Shown here piece after piece: positions 1 through 8,596 of a stretch of DNA of 64,000 nucleotides. Within the stretch, counting starts at the first letter, position 1; each line of letters starts with the position of its first letter. Made by a program: the position numbers and the translations under genes. The stretch comes from DASQZK01 sp963771005 (GTDB lineage: Bacteria; Bacteroidota; Bacteroidia; Bacteroidales; GCA-2748055). The notes below the pieces were generated by a model. It saw nothing but the letters and a program-made list of their open reading frames with translations. It was not told the DNA's origin and searched no databases. Location of the stretch: assembly GCA_963771005.1 (NCBI GenBank), contig CAVYRO010000002.1, positions 1,674,001 through 1,738,000 on the forward strand. The letters run 5' to 3'.

Positions 1-2
1 AG

Positions 3-1076
3 AACCCGGAACTTACCATAAAAGCAGGCATCTTCGACAATACCCTCGAAGGGTACAGCATCCGGATCGGAGAGAGGGATCCGAAAACGAGCCTGCTCAA
101 AAACATTATGATCTATGACCATACCGACCATGTCGGAAATATCATTGTCACCGTTGCTGATTCGGGATATATGCGGATGACGGAAGATAAACGCTACCTT
201 CTCCTCACCCTCTATCACGGAGAAACCTATAGTGAGATGCAAAAACAAAAGAAAAGGATCAGGGACAAATCTTACCCGGCAAGGCGTGATAAATTCGAGA
301 AGCAGCAAATGATCATCGAGATGGTGGATTTCGGACTGAAAAGAACAGACGAAAACCTTTTCAAGAGCTCCTACCAGATGATGAACCTGAAACAGCTGAC
401 CTTTGTGGAGGATTCATTGAAAAGCGATATCCGGCATACGGAACAATCGCTGGAAGCGACCCTCGAAAAATCAAGCTACTACAAGAATAAGAGCTTCCTC
501 AAAAAGATAGATATATACAAGCCCTCATCCCCCGACACTTCCCGGACTTCTGACACTGTTCAGGAAAAGAAAGGTAGGATCATCAACATGAACATTGATT
601 CCATTTATGAGCATATGAGTAAAAATGAGAAGGAAAGGGTGCTTGCTCAGGCGCTGAATTATGCCCGGGGATCCATGAATTTCATCAATAATAATTTCGT
701 CAATACCGATAACATGGTGAGGCGGCTCCGCAAATACCAGATCGAGACACAGCGTAAGTTTACACTTTCGGTGGCCTGCCTGGTATTCTTCTTCATCGGT
801 GCCCCCCTCGGGGCTATCATCAGGAAGGGTGGTCTGGGTATGCCCGTCGTAATTTCCGTCCTCTTTTTCCTGGTTTATTACATCATCTCAATCACGGGTG
901 AGAAATTTGTCAGGGAGAGTGTGATCAGTGCTTTCACCGGTATGTGGATCTCCACCATCATTCTCATACCCCTGAGCGGTTTTCTCACCTATAAGGCTTC
1001 GACCGATTCAGTCATCATGAATATCGACACTTATTTCAGTTTCGTAAGGCGTATTTTCAAAAAACGGGATTCCTAA
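3..1076 (+). CDS. LptF/LptG (YjgP/YjgQ) family permease, 5' truncated
   Basis: Inner-membrane subunit of the LptBFG transporter that extracts lipopolysaccharide from the inner membrane and feeds it to the Lpt bridge. The reading frame is open from the window edge, so about 358 C-terminal residues are seen and the N-terminus is missing. The visible part has the periplasmic beta-jellyroll segment (AGIFDNTLEGYSIRIGER-type sequence at the start), a charged linker and three hydrophobic helices near the end, as in the C-terminal half of this family. LptF and LptG cannot be separated from this fragment. A glycosyltransferase starts 10 bp downstream in the same direction, which fits an envelope-polysaccharide context. 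Confidence 0.85.
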   Translation, partial: NPELTIKAGIFDNTLEGYSIRIGERDPKTSLLKNIMIYDHTDHVGNIIVTVADSGYMRMTEDKRYLLLTLYHGETYSEMQKQKKRIRDKSYPARRDKFEKQQMIIEMVDFGLKRTDENLFKSSYQMMNLKQLTFVEDSLKSDIRHTEQSLEATLEKSSYYKNKSFLKKIDIYKPSSPDTSRTSDTVQEKKGRIINMNIDSIYEHMSKNEKERVLAQALNYARGSMNFINNNFVNTDNMVRRLRKYQIETQRKFTLSVACLVFFFIGAPLGAIIRKGGLGMPVVISVLFFLVYYIISITGEKFVRESVISAFTGMWISTIILIPLSGFLTYKASTDSVIMNIDTYFSFVRRIFKKRDS

Positions 1077-1086
1077 GCACAGATCA

Positions 1087-2295
1087 ATGAAGATACTCAT
1101 CCTCTCATCCAAGGTGCCTTTCCCGCCCAAAGACGGCGGGGCTATTGCCACACTCAGCCTGGCCGAGGGCCTTTCCGATGCAGGGAACGAGGTTACCATG
1201 ATGTGCCTGAACACCTCCAAACATCCTTTCGATGTTAAAAATATACCGGGGGTGCTAAAAAAGAAGATCCGTTTTTTTTCCGTGAACCACAATACAAGCA
1301 TAAACCCGTTTTTGCTGATCCTGAACATTCTTTTTTCACGTGAACCCTATAATGCCAGGCGTTTTTACTCCCGTACCTTTGATTCCCGGCTTGCTGCATT
1401 GCTGAGAGAGGAAAACATTGAGGTGGTGCAGAGCGAAGGTCCATATATGGGGTATTATGCAGGGACCATACGCAAGAATGCGCCGCATGCCATTCTCAGC
1501 CTGCGTGCCCATAACGTGGAAAATGAGATATGGCAGCGTAAGGTGATCACGGCCGGCAATCCTTTTCTCCGGTTTTACTATGCCCTTCTTTCGGAAAGAA
1601 TAAGAAAGCTCGAAGCCCGTATATTAGAAAAAAGCGATTGCCTCGTTGCAATATCTGACAGGGACAGGAAACAACTGATCAGCCTGAAGGATATCCGGAG
1701 TATCACCATACCTACCGGCCTCAACCCACACCGGTATCCCACACCCAAAGACCCTGAATTTCCTACCCTTTTTTACATCGGCGCACTCGACTGGATGCCC
1801 AACCAGGAAGGAATATCCTGGTTTGCAGACGAGGTCTTTCCGCAGGTACGGGCTAATATACCAGACATCATTCTCCATATTGCAGGCAGAAATGCCCCGT
1901 CCTGGCTGGCCGGTAAGCTTGACCGCCGGAAGGACGGGATCGTGTTTCACGGCGAGGTTGACAATGCCTACCATTTCATGAACCGTTTTGCCATCTTTGT
2001 CAGCCCCTTGTTCACTGGCAGCGGGATCCGTATTAAGATACTCGAAGGAATGATGATGCAGCGGGTTATCGTGGCTACCTCCATTGCGGCCGAAGGATTG
2101 CCGGTGGATGACCAGAAAAATATCTTCATTGCCGACAGTGCTTCCGAGATGGCTTCAATCATAACCGGAATATGCGGAAACCGTGAAAAATATGCTGAGA
2201 TCGCTAAAAACTCAAGACAGTTCGTTCATGAAAATTTTAATAACTTTGCCACCAGCAAAAGACTTAGTGAATTTTATCGAATGAATCTGTCATGA
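1087..2295 (+). CDS. Glycosyltransferase family 4 (GT-B fold)
   Basis: A 402-residue sugar transferase of GT4 type, probably acting on cell-envelope glycans; donor and acceptor cannot be read from sequence. The N-terminus (KILILSSKVPFPPKDGG) is the typical GT4 opening strand with a glycine-rich loop. The C-terminal Rossmann half has FYIGALDWMPNQEG, FHGEVDN and a FTGSGIRIKILEGM segment matching the G-x-G-x-K-x-E-(G/A) nucleotide-sugar site. It overlaps the next glycosyltransferase by 4 bp (ATGA), so the two are translationally coupled. The start ATG lies 10 bp after the preceding gene. Confidence 0.88.
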   Translation: MKILILSSKVPFPPKDGGAIATLSLAEGLSDAGNEVTMMCLNTSKHPFDVKNIPGVLKKKIRFFSVNHNTSINPFLLILNILFSREPYNARRFYSRTFDSRLAALLREENIEVVQSEGPYMGYYAGTIRKNAPHAILSLRAHNVENEIWQRKVITAGNPFLRFYYALLSERIRKLEARILEKSDCLVAISDRDRKQLISLKDIRSITIPTGLNPHRYPTPKDPEFPTLFYIGALDWMPNQEGISWFADEVFPQVRANIPDIILHIAGRNAPSWLAGKLDRRKDGIVFHGEVDNAYHFMNRFAIFVSPLFTGSGIRIKILEGMMMQRVIVATSIAAEGLPVDDQKNIFIADSASEMASIITGICGNREKYAEIAKNSRQFVHENFNNFATSKRLSEFYRMNLS

Positions 2296-3470
2296 TTCTC
2301 CAAATTCTCTTCTGGGTATCCGTATTCCTGATTTTCCACTCCTACGTACTGTATACGTTAATCCTGAAAATACTTGTTAAAGGAAAGGAAGAAAACGCGC
2401 TCGTATATTCACCCGCCGATGCCCTTCCCCATGTGTCCGTTCTGATGGCAGCGCATAATGAAGAGGCTGTGATCCATGATAAGATAAGGAGCATATACCG
2501 CACCCAGTATCCCCTCAACCGTCTGGAAGTCCTCATCGGATCAGATAATTCCACCGACAAAACGGCAAAGATATGTAAGCTCTACAGTTGGAACTACAAA
2601 AGTTTCCGGTTTTTTGAATATAAGCGGAGACAGGGCAAAGCTCCCATTATCAATAAACTGGCCCGGGAAGCAGCGGGGGAGATCCTTATTATCACGGATG
2701 CCAATGTGATGTTCATGCAGACTACCATATACGAACTTGTCAAACATTTTAAAAATGAGAAGACAGGACTGGTGGATACGATAATGATGCACACAGGACT
2801 CGATCCTGCCGGGATATCGATGCCTGAGAATGCTTATATATCCAGGGAAGTGCTGAATAAACAGCGGGAGGGTATGATCTGGGGAACTATGATGGGACCT
2901 TTCGGCGGGTGTTATGCAATCCGCAGGGAGGATTTTCCGGTGATCCCTGCTAACGCCCTGGTAGATGATTTCTATGTGAATATGAAGATCCTGGAAAAGG
3001 GAAAAAATTCCCTGAACAGCAGTTCCGCATTTGTCACCGAAGATGTTTCCAACGATCTGGGCATTGAGTTCCGGCGTAAGATCCGGATTGCCACAGGGAA
3101 TTTCCAGAATCTCCGGCTGTTCTTCCACTTACTTTTCAAGCGTAAAAAAGGTCTCGCTTTCTCCTTCATCTCTCATAAGATCCTTCGATGGGCCGGTCCC
3201 TTCATTCTGATCACAGCATTCATCACCAATCTCCTCCTCTTCCGTATTCCGCTGTACAGGATCCTTTTTTTTATCCAGGTATTCTTTCTCATTCTGGCAG
3301 TAATTGATAGTTTTTTAAAGAAATTTAGCCTACATATTGTACCTTTGCGCTTTATTACGCATTTCCTGAGTATGAACCTGGCACTCCTGATCGGTTTTAT
3401 TAAATTCATCAGGGGTGTGAAATCAGGAATTTGGCAACCAACCATAAGGAATCAAAGTGAAAGAGATTAA
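2292..3470 (+). CDS. Glycosyltransferase family 2, membrane-associated
   Basis: A 392-residue processive-type GT2 (GT-A fold). An N-terminal membrane helix (about residues 1-25) precedes the catalytic domain, with HVSVLMAAHNEEAVI, a nucleotide-binding GSDNSTDKT, and an ITDANVMF segment standing where the DxD motif is expected. The C-terminus has several membrane helices (about residues 285-375), as in cellulose-synthase-like or poly-N-acetylglucosamine-synthase-like enzymes. It probably makes or modifies a surface polysaccharide together with the overlapping GT4. Its 3' end overlaps ribBA by 14 bp. The product is unknown. Confidence 0.87.
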   Translation: MILQILFWVSVFLIFHSYVLYTLILKILVKGKEENALVYSPADALPHVSVLMAAHNEEAVIHDKIRSIYRTQYPLNRLEVLIGSDNSTDKTAKICKLYSWNYKSFRFFEYKRRQGKAPIINKLAREAAGEILIITDANVMFMQTTIYELVKHFKNEKTGLVDTIMMHTGLDPAGISMPENAYISREVLNKQREGMIWGTMMGPFGGCYAIRREDFPVIPANALVDDFYVNMKILEKGKNSLNSSSAFVTEDVSNDLGIEFRRKIRIATGNFQNLRLFFHLLFKRKKGLAFSFISHKILRWAGPFILITAFITNLLLFRIPLYRILFFIQVFFLILAVIDSFLKKFSLHIVPLRFITHFLSMNLALLIGFIKFIRGVKSGIWQPTIRNQSERD

Positions 3471-4704
3471 ACTAGACAGCATTGAAGATGCAATAGCATC
3501 GATAAAATCCGGGAAAATTATAATAGTTGTAGATGATGAAAACCGGGAGAATGAAGGGGATTTTATAGCAGCTGCCGAACTCGTGACTCCAGAGACTATC
3601 AATTTTATGGCCACCCACGGCCGCGGTCTCATCTGTGCTGCCATTACGGAGGAAAAATGCGATGAACTGGACCTTCAGATGATGGTTGGGAAAAATACAA
3701 GCGCACATCTCACAGCCTTTACCGTTTCGGTCGACCTGATCGGTCACGGATGTACAACGGGGATTTCCGCTTCCGACAGGGCGAAGACAATCAATGCCCT
3801 TGTCAATCCGGAAACCCGCCCCGAAGACCTTGCGAGGCCCGGACATATTTTCCCGCTAAAATCCAAACGTAACGGGGTGCTCAGGAGATCCGGCCATACG
3901 GAGGCTGCCGTCGACCTCACAAAACTGGCCGGATTGAAACCAGGGGGTGTCCTCGTCGAGATCATGAATGACGACGGCACGATGGCCCGCCTTCCCCAGC
4001 TTGCCGGCATTGCTAAAAAATTCGACCTCAGGATCATTACAATAAAGGACCTGATCTCCTACCGTCTGCGCTCAGAAAGTATTATCATCAAAGGTGTGGA
4101 AGTAGACCTGCCAACAGAGCACGGGCATTTCCGCCTTATTCCTTTCATCCAGAAATCAAACGGGATGGAACATGTAGCCTTGATCAAGGGAAAATGGTCC
4201 AAAGAAGACTCCGTTCTGGTAAGGGTACATTCCTCCTGTGTCACAGGCGATATCTTCCATTCATTCCGCTGCGACTGCGGACAACAGCTTGAGAAGGCCA
4301 TGGAAATGATCGACAATGAGGGACAGGGTGTTATCCTTTATATGAACCAGGAAGGAAGGGGCATCGGACTTTTCAATAAAATAAAAGCCTACAAATTGCA
4401 GGAAGAGGGATACGATACCGTTGAAGCCAACCTGAGACTTGGATTTAACGATGATGAAAGGGACTACGGGGTGGGTGCGAGTATGATGCATGCCCTGGGC
4501 CTCGGTAAGATCAGACTTATCACGAACAACCCGGTAAAAAGGGCCGGACTCGAAGGTTATGGAATCGAGATTGTGGAGAATATTCCTATCATCATTCAGC
4601 CTAACAAGTATAACCGTTTCTACATGGAGACGAAACGGGATAAGATGGGACATTACCTCAACATAGCCCGGTACGACCAGGGTAAGGATGAAGAAATGGA
4701 ATAG
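3457..4704 (+). CDS. ribBA: RibBA: DHBP synthase / GTP cyclohydrolase II
   Basis: Bifunctional riboflavin-pathway enzyme of 415 residues. The N-terminal half makes 3,4-dihydroxy-2-butanone 4-phosphate from ribulose 5-phosphate. The C-terminal half opens GTP to the pyrimidine precursor. The DHBP synthase acidic site DDENRENEGD is at residues 26-35 and HGCTTGISASDR follows near residue 95. The cyclohydrolase zinc site (CVTGDIFHSFRCDCG) is near residues 260-274, followed by NQEGRGIGL. The start is GTG at 3457, preceded by AAGGA at 3446-3450 and overlapping the upstream gene by 14 bp. Both halves look intact. fmt follows after 33 bp. Confidence 0.97.
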   Translation: MKEIKLDSIEDAIASIKSGKIIIVVDDENRENEGDFIAAAELVTPETINFMATHGRGLICAAITEEKCDELDLQMMVGKNTSAHLTAFTVSVDLIGHGCTTGISASDRAKTINALVNPETRPEDLARPGHIFPLKSKRNGVLRRSGHTEAAVDLTKLAGLKPGGVLVEIMNDDGTMARLPQLAGIAKKFDLRIITIKDLISYRLRSESIIIKGVEVDLPTEHGHFRLIPFIQKSNGMEHVALIKGKWSKEDSVLVRVHSSCVTGDIFHSFRCDCGQQLEKAMEMIDNEGQGVILYMNQEGRGIGLFNKIKAYKLQEEGYDTVEANLRLGFNDDERDYGVGASMMHALGLGKIRLITNNPVKRAGLEGYGIEIVENIPIIIQPNKYNRFYMETKRDKMGHYLNIARYDQGKDEEME

Positions 4705-4737
4705 CACCGTCCTTTATACCTAAATGATGCAAGAAAT

Positions 4738-5694
4738 ATGCGGATCATTTACATGGGAACTCCCGAATTTGCCATTGCCCCGCTGGAAGCCCTTCTAAAC
4801 GCCGGCTATGAGATTGCAGCAGTCGTCACCGCGCCGGATAAGCCTGCCGGAAGAGGAAAAAAACTCCAGGCGCCGCCGGTAAAACAATTTGCAGAAAAAC
4901 AGGGACTGAAAATCCTTCAGCCCGAAAAACTCAGGAATCCCGGATTTCTTGATGAACTGAGGTCTTTAGAAGCCGGTCTGCAGATCGTGGTGGCATTCCG
5001 GATGCTGCCCAAAGAAGTTTGGTCGATGCCCCGGCTCGGCACTTTCAATCTGCATGCTTCCCTCCTGCCCCAGTATCGCGGCGCCGCACCTATAAACCAT
5101 GTTATTATTAACGGAGAAAAAGAAACCGGGCTCACTACTTTTTTTATTGATGAAGAGATCGATACCGGGAGGATATTATTCAGGGAGAAGATTGAAATCG
5201 GGGAACGTGAAACAGCCGGCGAGCTGCACGACAGAATGTCGGAAAAAGGTGCCGCTCTGGTAGTAAAGACAGCCAGAGCTATTGAATCCGGCACCGTTCA
5301 ACCTCTTGCACAGGATGAATTCGCCAAAGACCAGGCCCTGCATCCCGCTCCGAAAATACATAAGGAAGATACCGTCATTCATTGGCGGGACCCCGCCCCG
5401 AAGATCTTCAACCTTATCCGCGGCCTCAGCCCCTATCCGGGCGCCCTGGCCATTCTGGAAAAAGAAGGCAGCGACAAGATCCCGGTGAAGATCTATTATG
5501 CGGAATACAGGACAGGTGATCACGGTCATGCCCCGGGCACCATTTCAACAGACGGAAAATCTTACCTGGATGTGGCTGCCGGAAATGGCTTTGTAAGGAT
5601 TACCGATCTGCTCCAGGGGGGAAGAAAAAGGATGAAGACCGGGGAATTCCTCAGGGGTTTCCCTGGTATTGCCGAATGGAGGTTTGCCGTGTAA
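4738..5694 (+). CDS. fmt: Methionyl-tRNA formyltransferase
   Basis: Formylates Met-tRNA(fMet) with 10-formyltetrahydrofolate for translation initiation. The 318 residues match the usual length. The opening IIYMGTPEFAIAPLEAL is diagnostic. The catalytic region HASLLPQYRGAAPINHVII carries the Asn-His-Asp type active site (FNLHASLLP, then DEEIDTG). A C-terminal OB-like domain ends the protein. No deformylase gene is adjacent here. It is the last gene of the forward block and converges with the glucosaminidase gene, with a small hairpin between them. Confidence 0.97.
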   Translation: MRIIYMGTPEFAIAPLEALLNAGYEIAAVVTAPDKPAGRGKKLQAPPVKQFAEKQGLKILQPEKLRNPGFLDELRSLEAGLQIVVAFRMLPKEVWSMPRLGTFNLHASLLPQYRGAAPINHVIINGEKETGLTTFFIDEEIDTGRILFREKIEIGERETAGELHDRMSEKGAALVVKTARAIESGTVQPLAQDEFAKDQALHPAPKIHKEDTVIHWRDPAPKIFNLIRGLSPYPGALAILEKEGSDKIPVKIYYAEYRTGDHGHAPGTISTDGKSYLDVAAGNGFVRITDLLQGGRKRMKTGEFLRGFPGIAEWRFAV

Positions 5695-5705
5695 GATACA
5701 AGAGG

Positions 5706-5725
5706 AGACGTTGTGTATAACGTCT
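5706..5725. terminator. Possible hairpin terminator between convergent genes
   Basis: AGACGTT at 5706-5712 and AACGTCT at 5719-5725 form a 7-bp perfect stem with a 6-nt loop in the 31-bp gap between fmt and the convergent glucosaminidase gene. The T-tract is poor in both directions, so termination strength is uncertain. Confidence 0.4.
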
Positions 5726-6748
5726 TTACATGTCTTCATCGAACTCGATCCGGATAGTATCCCTGTTTTCCTTTTCTTCCTCGATTCTAAGGGGTAAAAA
5801 TGCATCTTTTTTCTTTTTTCTCAGGTTGATGACATCACCCGGCCGAGGTTCCGTTCCGGGATCCATCCGGTTCTTCTCATAAAGTTTGTCAAGCTTCACG
5901 CCGTAAGCCTGGGATATATCCCACATAGTCTCTCCTTCCTTCACGGTATAGAAGTCATTGCCCCGGGCTGCCCTGTTGCGCTTAGGTTGCAGATAGAGGA
6001 CCTCGCCCTCGAAAAGTTCTTCGCCGGGACTGATATCATTATACCTCGACAGTTCATTCCCGACAAGTTCCAGTTCCTGCCTTAGACTACCGTAGGTATC
6101 GCCGGCTTTTACCCTTATATAGTCGACCCTGTTGTTCTGCAGGATCTCCCGATGTGAGGGCGATGAACCGCTAACCCCCGCACGATGATCTTTTCCTTTT
6201 TCCGGGTGTCCCGGCACACCTTCTTCGAGGGCCAGCTTGTCGTACCGGTCGAGCCTGTTTTCCTCTATGATACGGATCAGCATATCGGCGTAGGTGGTGC
6301 TCGTTGCATAGCCGGCTTTTTTCAACCCCTTTGCCCATCCGCGGTAATCGTCTGCATCAAGATCAAAAAGGAAGGCGTAACGCGGAGTGTTTTTGAGAAA
6401 ATCGGAATGATCAACATAAGAATCGTAAACCGTACTGTACTTCCGGAAACATTCATGTCTCGCATCATCGTCGTGGTGCACCTTGCCTCCCGTCCAGTCA
6501 TTGTGGCACTTTATCCCGAAATGATTGTTGGATTTCCGGGCAAGTCCCGAATTACCATTGTCCGATTCCAGCATGCCCTGTGCGAGCGTAATGCTGGCAG
6601 GGACACCGGTTCGTATCATCTCCCTCATAGCGAGATCACTGTACATCTCTATGTATTCCTTACTGCCCGGCCGGTCTCCCGATTGGGCTCCGGCAGAAAT
6701 GAAATAAACATTCAACAGGCCGGCTGCAATCACTAAATACCATTTCAT
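5726..6748 (-). CDS. Exported glucosaminidase with two LysM domains
   Basis: A 340-residue peptidoglycan hydrolase. A signal peptide (about residues 1-21) is followed by a FlgJ/LytG-type glucosaminidase domain (about 30-170), with the catalytic Glu probably in AQGMLESDNGNSGLA, then NNHFGIKC and a YADMLI segment. Two LysM modules follow (about 208-255, beginning YIRVKAGDTYGSL, and 268-312, beginning FYTVKEGETMWDIS) and should anchor it to the cell wall. A charged tail ends the protein. It probably cleaves the glycan backbone during growth or division. It faces fmt convergently and is divergent from the cytidine deaminase. Confidence 0.9.
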   Translation of the reverse strand: MKWYLVIAAGLLNVYFISAGAQSGDRPGSKEYIEMYSDLAMREMIRTGVPASITLAQGMLESDNGNSGLARKSNNHFGIKCHNDWTGGKVHHDDDARHECFRKYSTVYDSYVDHSDFLKNTPRYAFLFDLDADDYRGWAKGLKKAGYATSTTYADMLIRIIEENRLDRYDKLALEEGVPGHPEKGKDHRAGVSGSSPSHREILQNNRVDYIRVKAGDTYGSLRQELELVGNELSRYNDISPGEELFEGEVLYLQPKRNRAARGNDFYTVKEGETMWDISQAYGVKLDKLYEKNRMDPGTEPRPGDVINLRKKKKDAFLPLRIEEEKENRDTIRIEFDEDM

Positions 6749-7082
6749 TACCTCACCCTTTTCTCACGGCTAAATTAAGAGATTGAAATTATCAGGACAT
6801 CGGGATTTATCAACAATCCCCAATGAGAACGGGATTTTCCGGAAATAAGTATACCACTTTCACCGCCGGTTCATCATATCATATGCGGGCTGCATTGATT
6901 TCCGGAAGCAGATGGTTCAGAATAAGACCTCCGCTGATACGTTTATAAAATTTAATTCCCCGCGTGTCCCCGCTTTACAACTTTTTCCGACACCCCTCCC
7001 CCCGTTTCTTTTTCCGGAACGATTAGTGAGCGTTCTCTTTGAAATTTGCGCAGATAATAGTTATTTAGCTTATTATTTCACA
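6749..7082. other. 334-bp divergent intergenic region (glucosaminidase / cdd)
   Basis: The region holds the promoters of both flanking genes. No RNA gene or convincing regulatory motif was recognised. A weak Bacteroidota-like pair (TTG near 7043, TATTTAGC near 7065) lies just upstream of the deaminase ATG. An open frame reads through from 6912 into cdd, but its residues 1-57 do not resemble any deaminase extension. Confidence 0.4.
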
Positions 7083-7565
7083 ATGAAGAAGAAAAAGATA
7101 GAGATCGAATTTTTTGAGGCTGTCACAACTGAAGGATTAAGCCCGTTGGAAGTGCGGATGATCAGCAAGGCAAAATCGGCAGCGAAAAAGGCATATGCCC
7201 CTTATTCGGGATACAGTGTCGGAGCTGCAGTTCTATTACAGAATGGGGAGATCATAACGGGCAGCAATCAGGAAAACGCGGCTTACCCTTCAGGCATCTG
7301 TGCCGAGAGAACAGCCCTGTACTATGCCGGGTCATCCTTTCCCGATGTACCGGTGAAGACCATTGTCATCACGGCATTCTATAAAAATGAATTTGTCAGG
7401 ATGCCCGTCACCCCGTGCGGGGCATGCCGCCAGGTAATACTGGAGACACAGCAGCGTTATAGGTCGCCGGTACGGATCATCATGTACGGTGAAGAGCTGA
7501 TACGGATCATCGAGGATGTGCATTATCTACTGCCTTTCCCTTTCAGTAAAACCGGGGAAGGCTGA
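7083..7565 (+). CDS. cdd: Cytidine deaminase
   Basis: Zinc hydrolase converting cytidine/deoxycytidine to uridine/deoxyuridine in pyrimidine salvage. The zinc and catalytic motifs are intact: CAER (in GICAERTALYYAG) supplies one Cys and the proton-shuttling Glu, and PCGACRQ supplies two Cys. The start chosen is the ATG at 7083 (MKKKKIEIEF), which gives 160 residues and fits the homotetrameric family. The frame is open further upstream to 6912, but that extension is not family-like. A 7-bp tandem repeat begins directly after the stop. Confidence 0.93.
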   Translation: MKKKKIEIEFFEAVTTEGLSPLEVRMISKAKSAAKKAYAPYSGYSVGAAVLLQNGEIITGSNQENAAYPSGICAERTALYYAGSSFPDVPVKTIVITAFYKNEFVRMPVTPCGACRQVILETQQRYRSPVRIIMYGEELIRIIEDVHYLLPFPFSKTGEG

Positions 7566-7617
7566 GAAAGGTGAAAGGTGAAAGGTGAAAGGCGAAAGGC
7601 GAAAGGCGAAAGGTGAA
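7566..7617. repeat. 7-bp tandem repeat (GTGAAAG/GCGAAAG)
   Basis: About seven head-to-tail copies of a heptamer, alternating GTGAAAG and GCGAAAG, start at the cdd stop codon. Copy-number variation here would not affect either flanking gene's coding sequence. Confidence 0.85.
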
Positions 7618-7658
7618 GAGTAATGCCGTATGTTGTCGAAGTATAAACGGATCACCTA

Positions 7659-7890
7659 ATTAGTGTTTGCAAGAAAACTCGACAACCCGGCGACTTCATT
7701 CAAGAGGGTGAACTTTTCGGATGGTGGTAAGGCAGGCCAAAGGCCCTTATGTATAAATCTGAAATTCAATGGTTTTCTTATGAAGGGCCTTTGGGCTGCC
7801 TTACCACCATCCGAAAAGTTCTTCGTTCATCGAATCGACCGGTCCCTGAGCGAAGTCGAAGGGTTGTCGAGTTTTCTTTCTGATACTAAT
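7659..7890. mobile_element. MITE-like palindromic element with 30-bp terminal inverted repeats
   Basis: The 30-bp ends 7659-7688 and 7861-7890 are inverted copies. They share ATTAGT at the tip and an 18-bp run, AAGAAAACTCGACAACCC. Inside is a second inverted pair: GAACTTTTCGGATGGTGGTA from 7709 and its complement ending near 7821, continuing through AAGGCCCTT. The right arm carries CCCTGAGCGAAGTCGAAGGG, a repeat I recall as common in Bacteroidota genomes. TCACCT occurs on both sides (7652-7657 and 7898-7903) and could be a target duplication. No transposase is encoded, so this is a non-autonomous element or a large structured repeat. Confidence 0.7.
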
Positions 7891-7897
7891 TAACCGG

Positions 7898-8590
7898 TCA
7901 CCTGTTTCCTCCCATTTTAAAAACGCCGAAGATATCATCTGCCGGAGGTTCCGCAATGATCCGCAGAGGGGTCTGTTTCACAGGATGGATGAAACTTATT
8001 TCCCTTGCATGAAGGCTAATCCCGCCATTCGGGTTTGACCTCGAAAAACCATACTTCAGGTCACCTTTAACCGGGCAGCCAATGGCCGCAAGCTGTGCCC
8101 TGATCTGGTGATGACGGCCGCTGTGAAGCTCGATCTCCAGGAGGTAATAATTGTCCGAAGCTCCGGCCAACCGGTAGGTGAGCGACGCTTCCCTGCTTCC
8201 AGGCGTACCCTCCGCAACAGGATAACTCTTATTCTGTTTTTCATTCTTTTTCAGGAAATGAACCAGGGTCTTCTCCCGGGCGGGGGGAAGAACTTTAACG
8301 ATGGCCCAATATATTTTCATTGTTTTTTTATCCCTGAAAAGGGCATTCATCCTGGAGAGCGCCTTGCTTGTCCTCGTATATACCACCACACCGCTTACCG
8401 GCCTGTCGAGCCTGTGAGGTAACCCGATAAAGACATTCCCGGGTTTCCCCTCCCTTTCCTTGATATAGGCTTTAAGTAACTTGTCCAGCGAATCATCGCC
8501 CGTCCGGTCACCCTGTACAATATCCGATACCCGTTTGTTGAGAGCGATCAGGTGATTATCCTCATAAATTATTTCCGGAAGGTTGATCAT
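7898..8590 (-). CDS. RluA-family pseudouridine synthase
   Basis: A 230-residue enzyme that isomerises uridines to pseudouridine in rRNA or tRNA. The catalytic motif PHRLDRPVSGVVVYTRT near residue 60 contains the essential Asp. The N-terminus (IIYEDNHLIALNKR) and the GRHHQIRAQLA segment near residue 159 are family hallmarks. No S4 domain precedes it, so it resembles the short RluA/RluC-like forms; the target base cannot be assigned. The stop codon coincides with the right flank of the palindromic element. It lies 6 bp downstream of panB in the same direction, so the two are probably co-transcribed. Confidence 0.92.
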   Translation of the reverse strand: MINLPEIIYEDNHLIALNKRVSDIVQGDRTGDDSLDKLLKAYIKEREGKPGNVFIGLPHRLDRPVSGVVVYTRTSKALSRMNALFRDKKTMKIYWAIVKVLPPAREKTLVHFLKKNEKQNKSYPVAEGTPGSREASLTYRLAGASDNYYLLEIELHSGRHHQIRAQLAAIGCPVKGDLKYGFSRSNPNGGISLHAREISFIHPVKQTPLRIIAEPPADDIFGVFKMGGNR

Positions 8591-8596
8591 ACCATG

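Noticed and set aside
7663..7893. 76-codon plus-strand ORF ending SLSEVEGLSSFLSDTN
   Set aside because: It lies entirely within the palindromic element and is a translation of the CCCTGAGCGAAGTCGAAGGG repeat.
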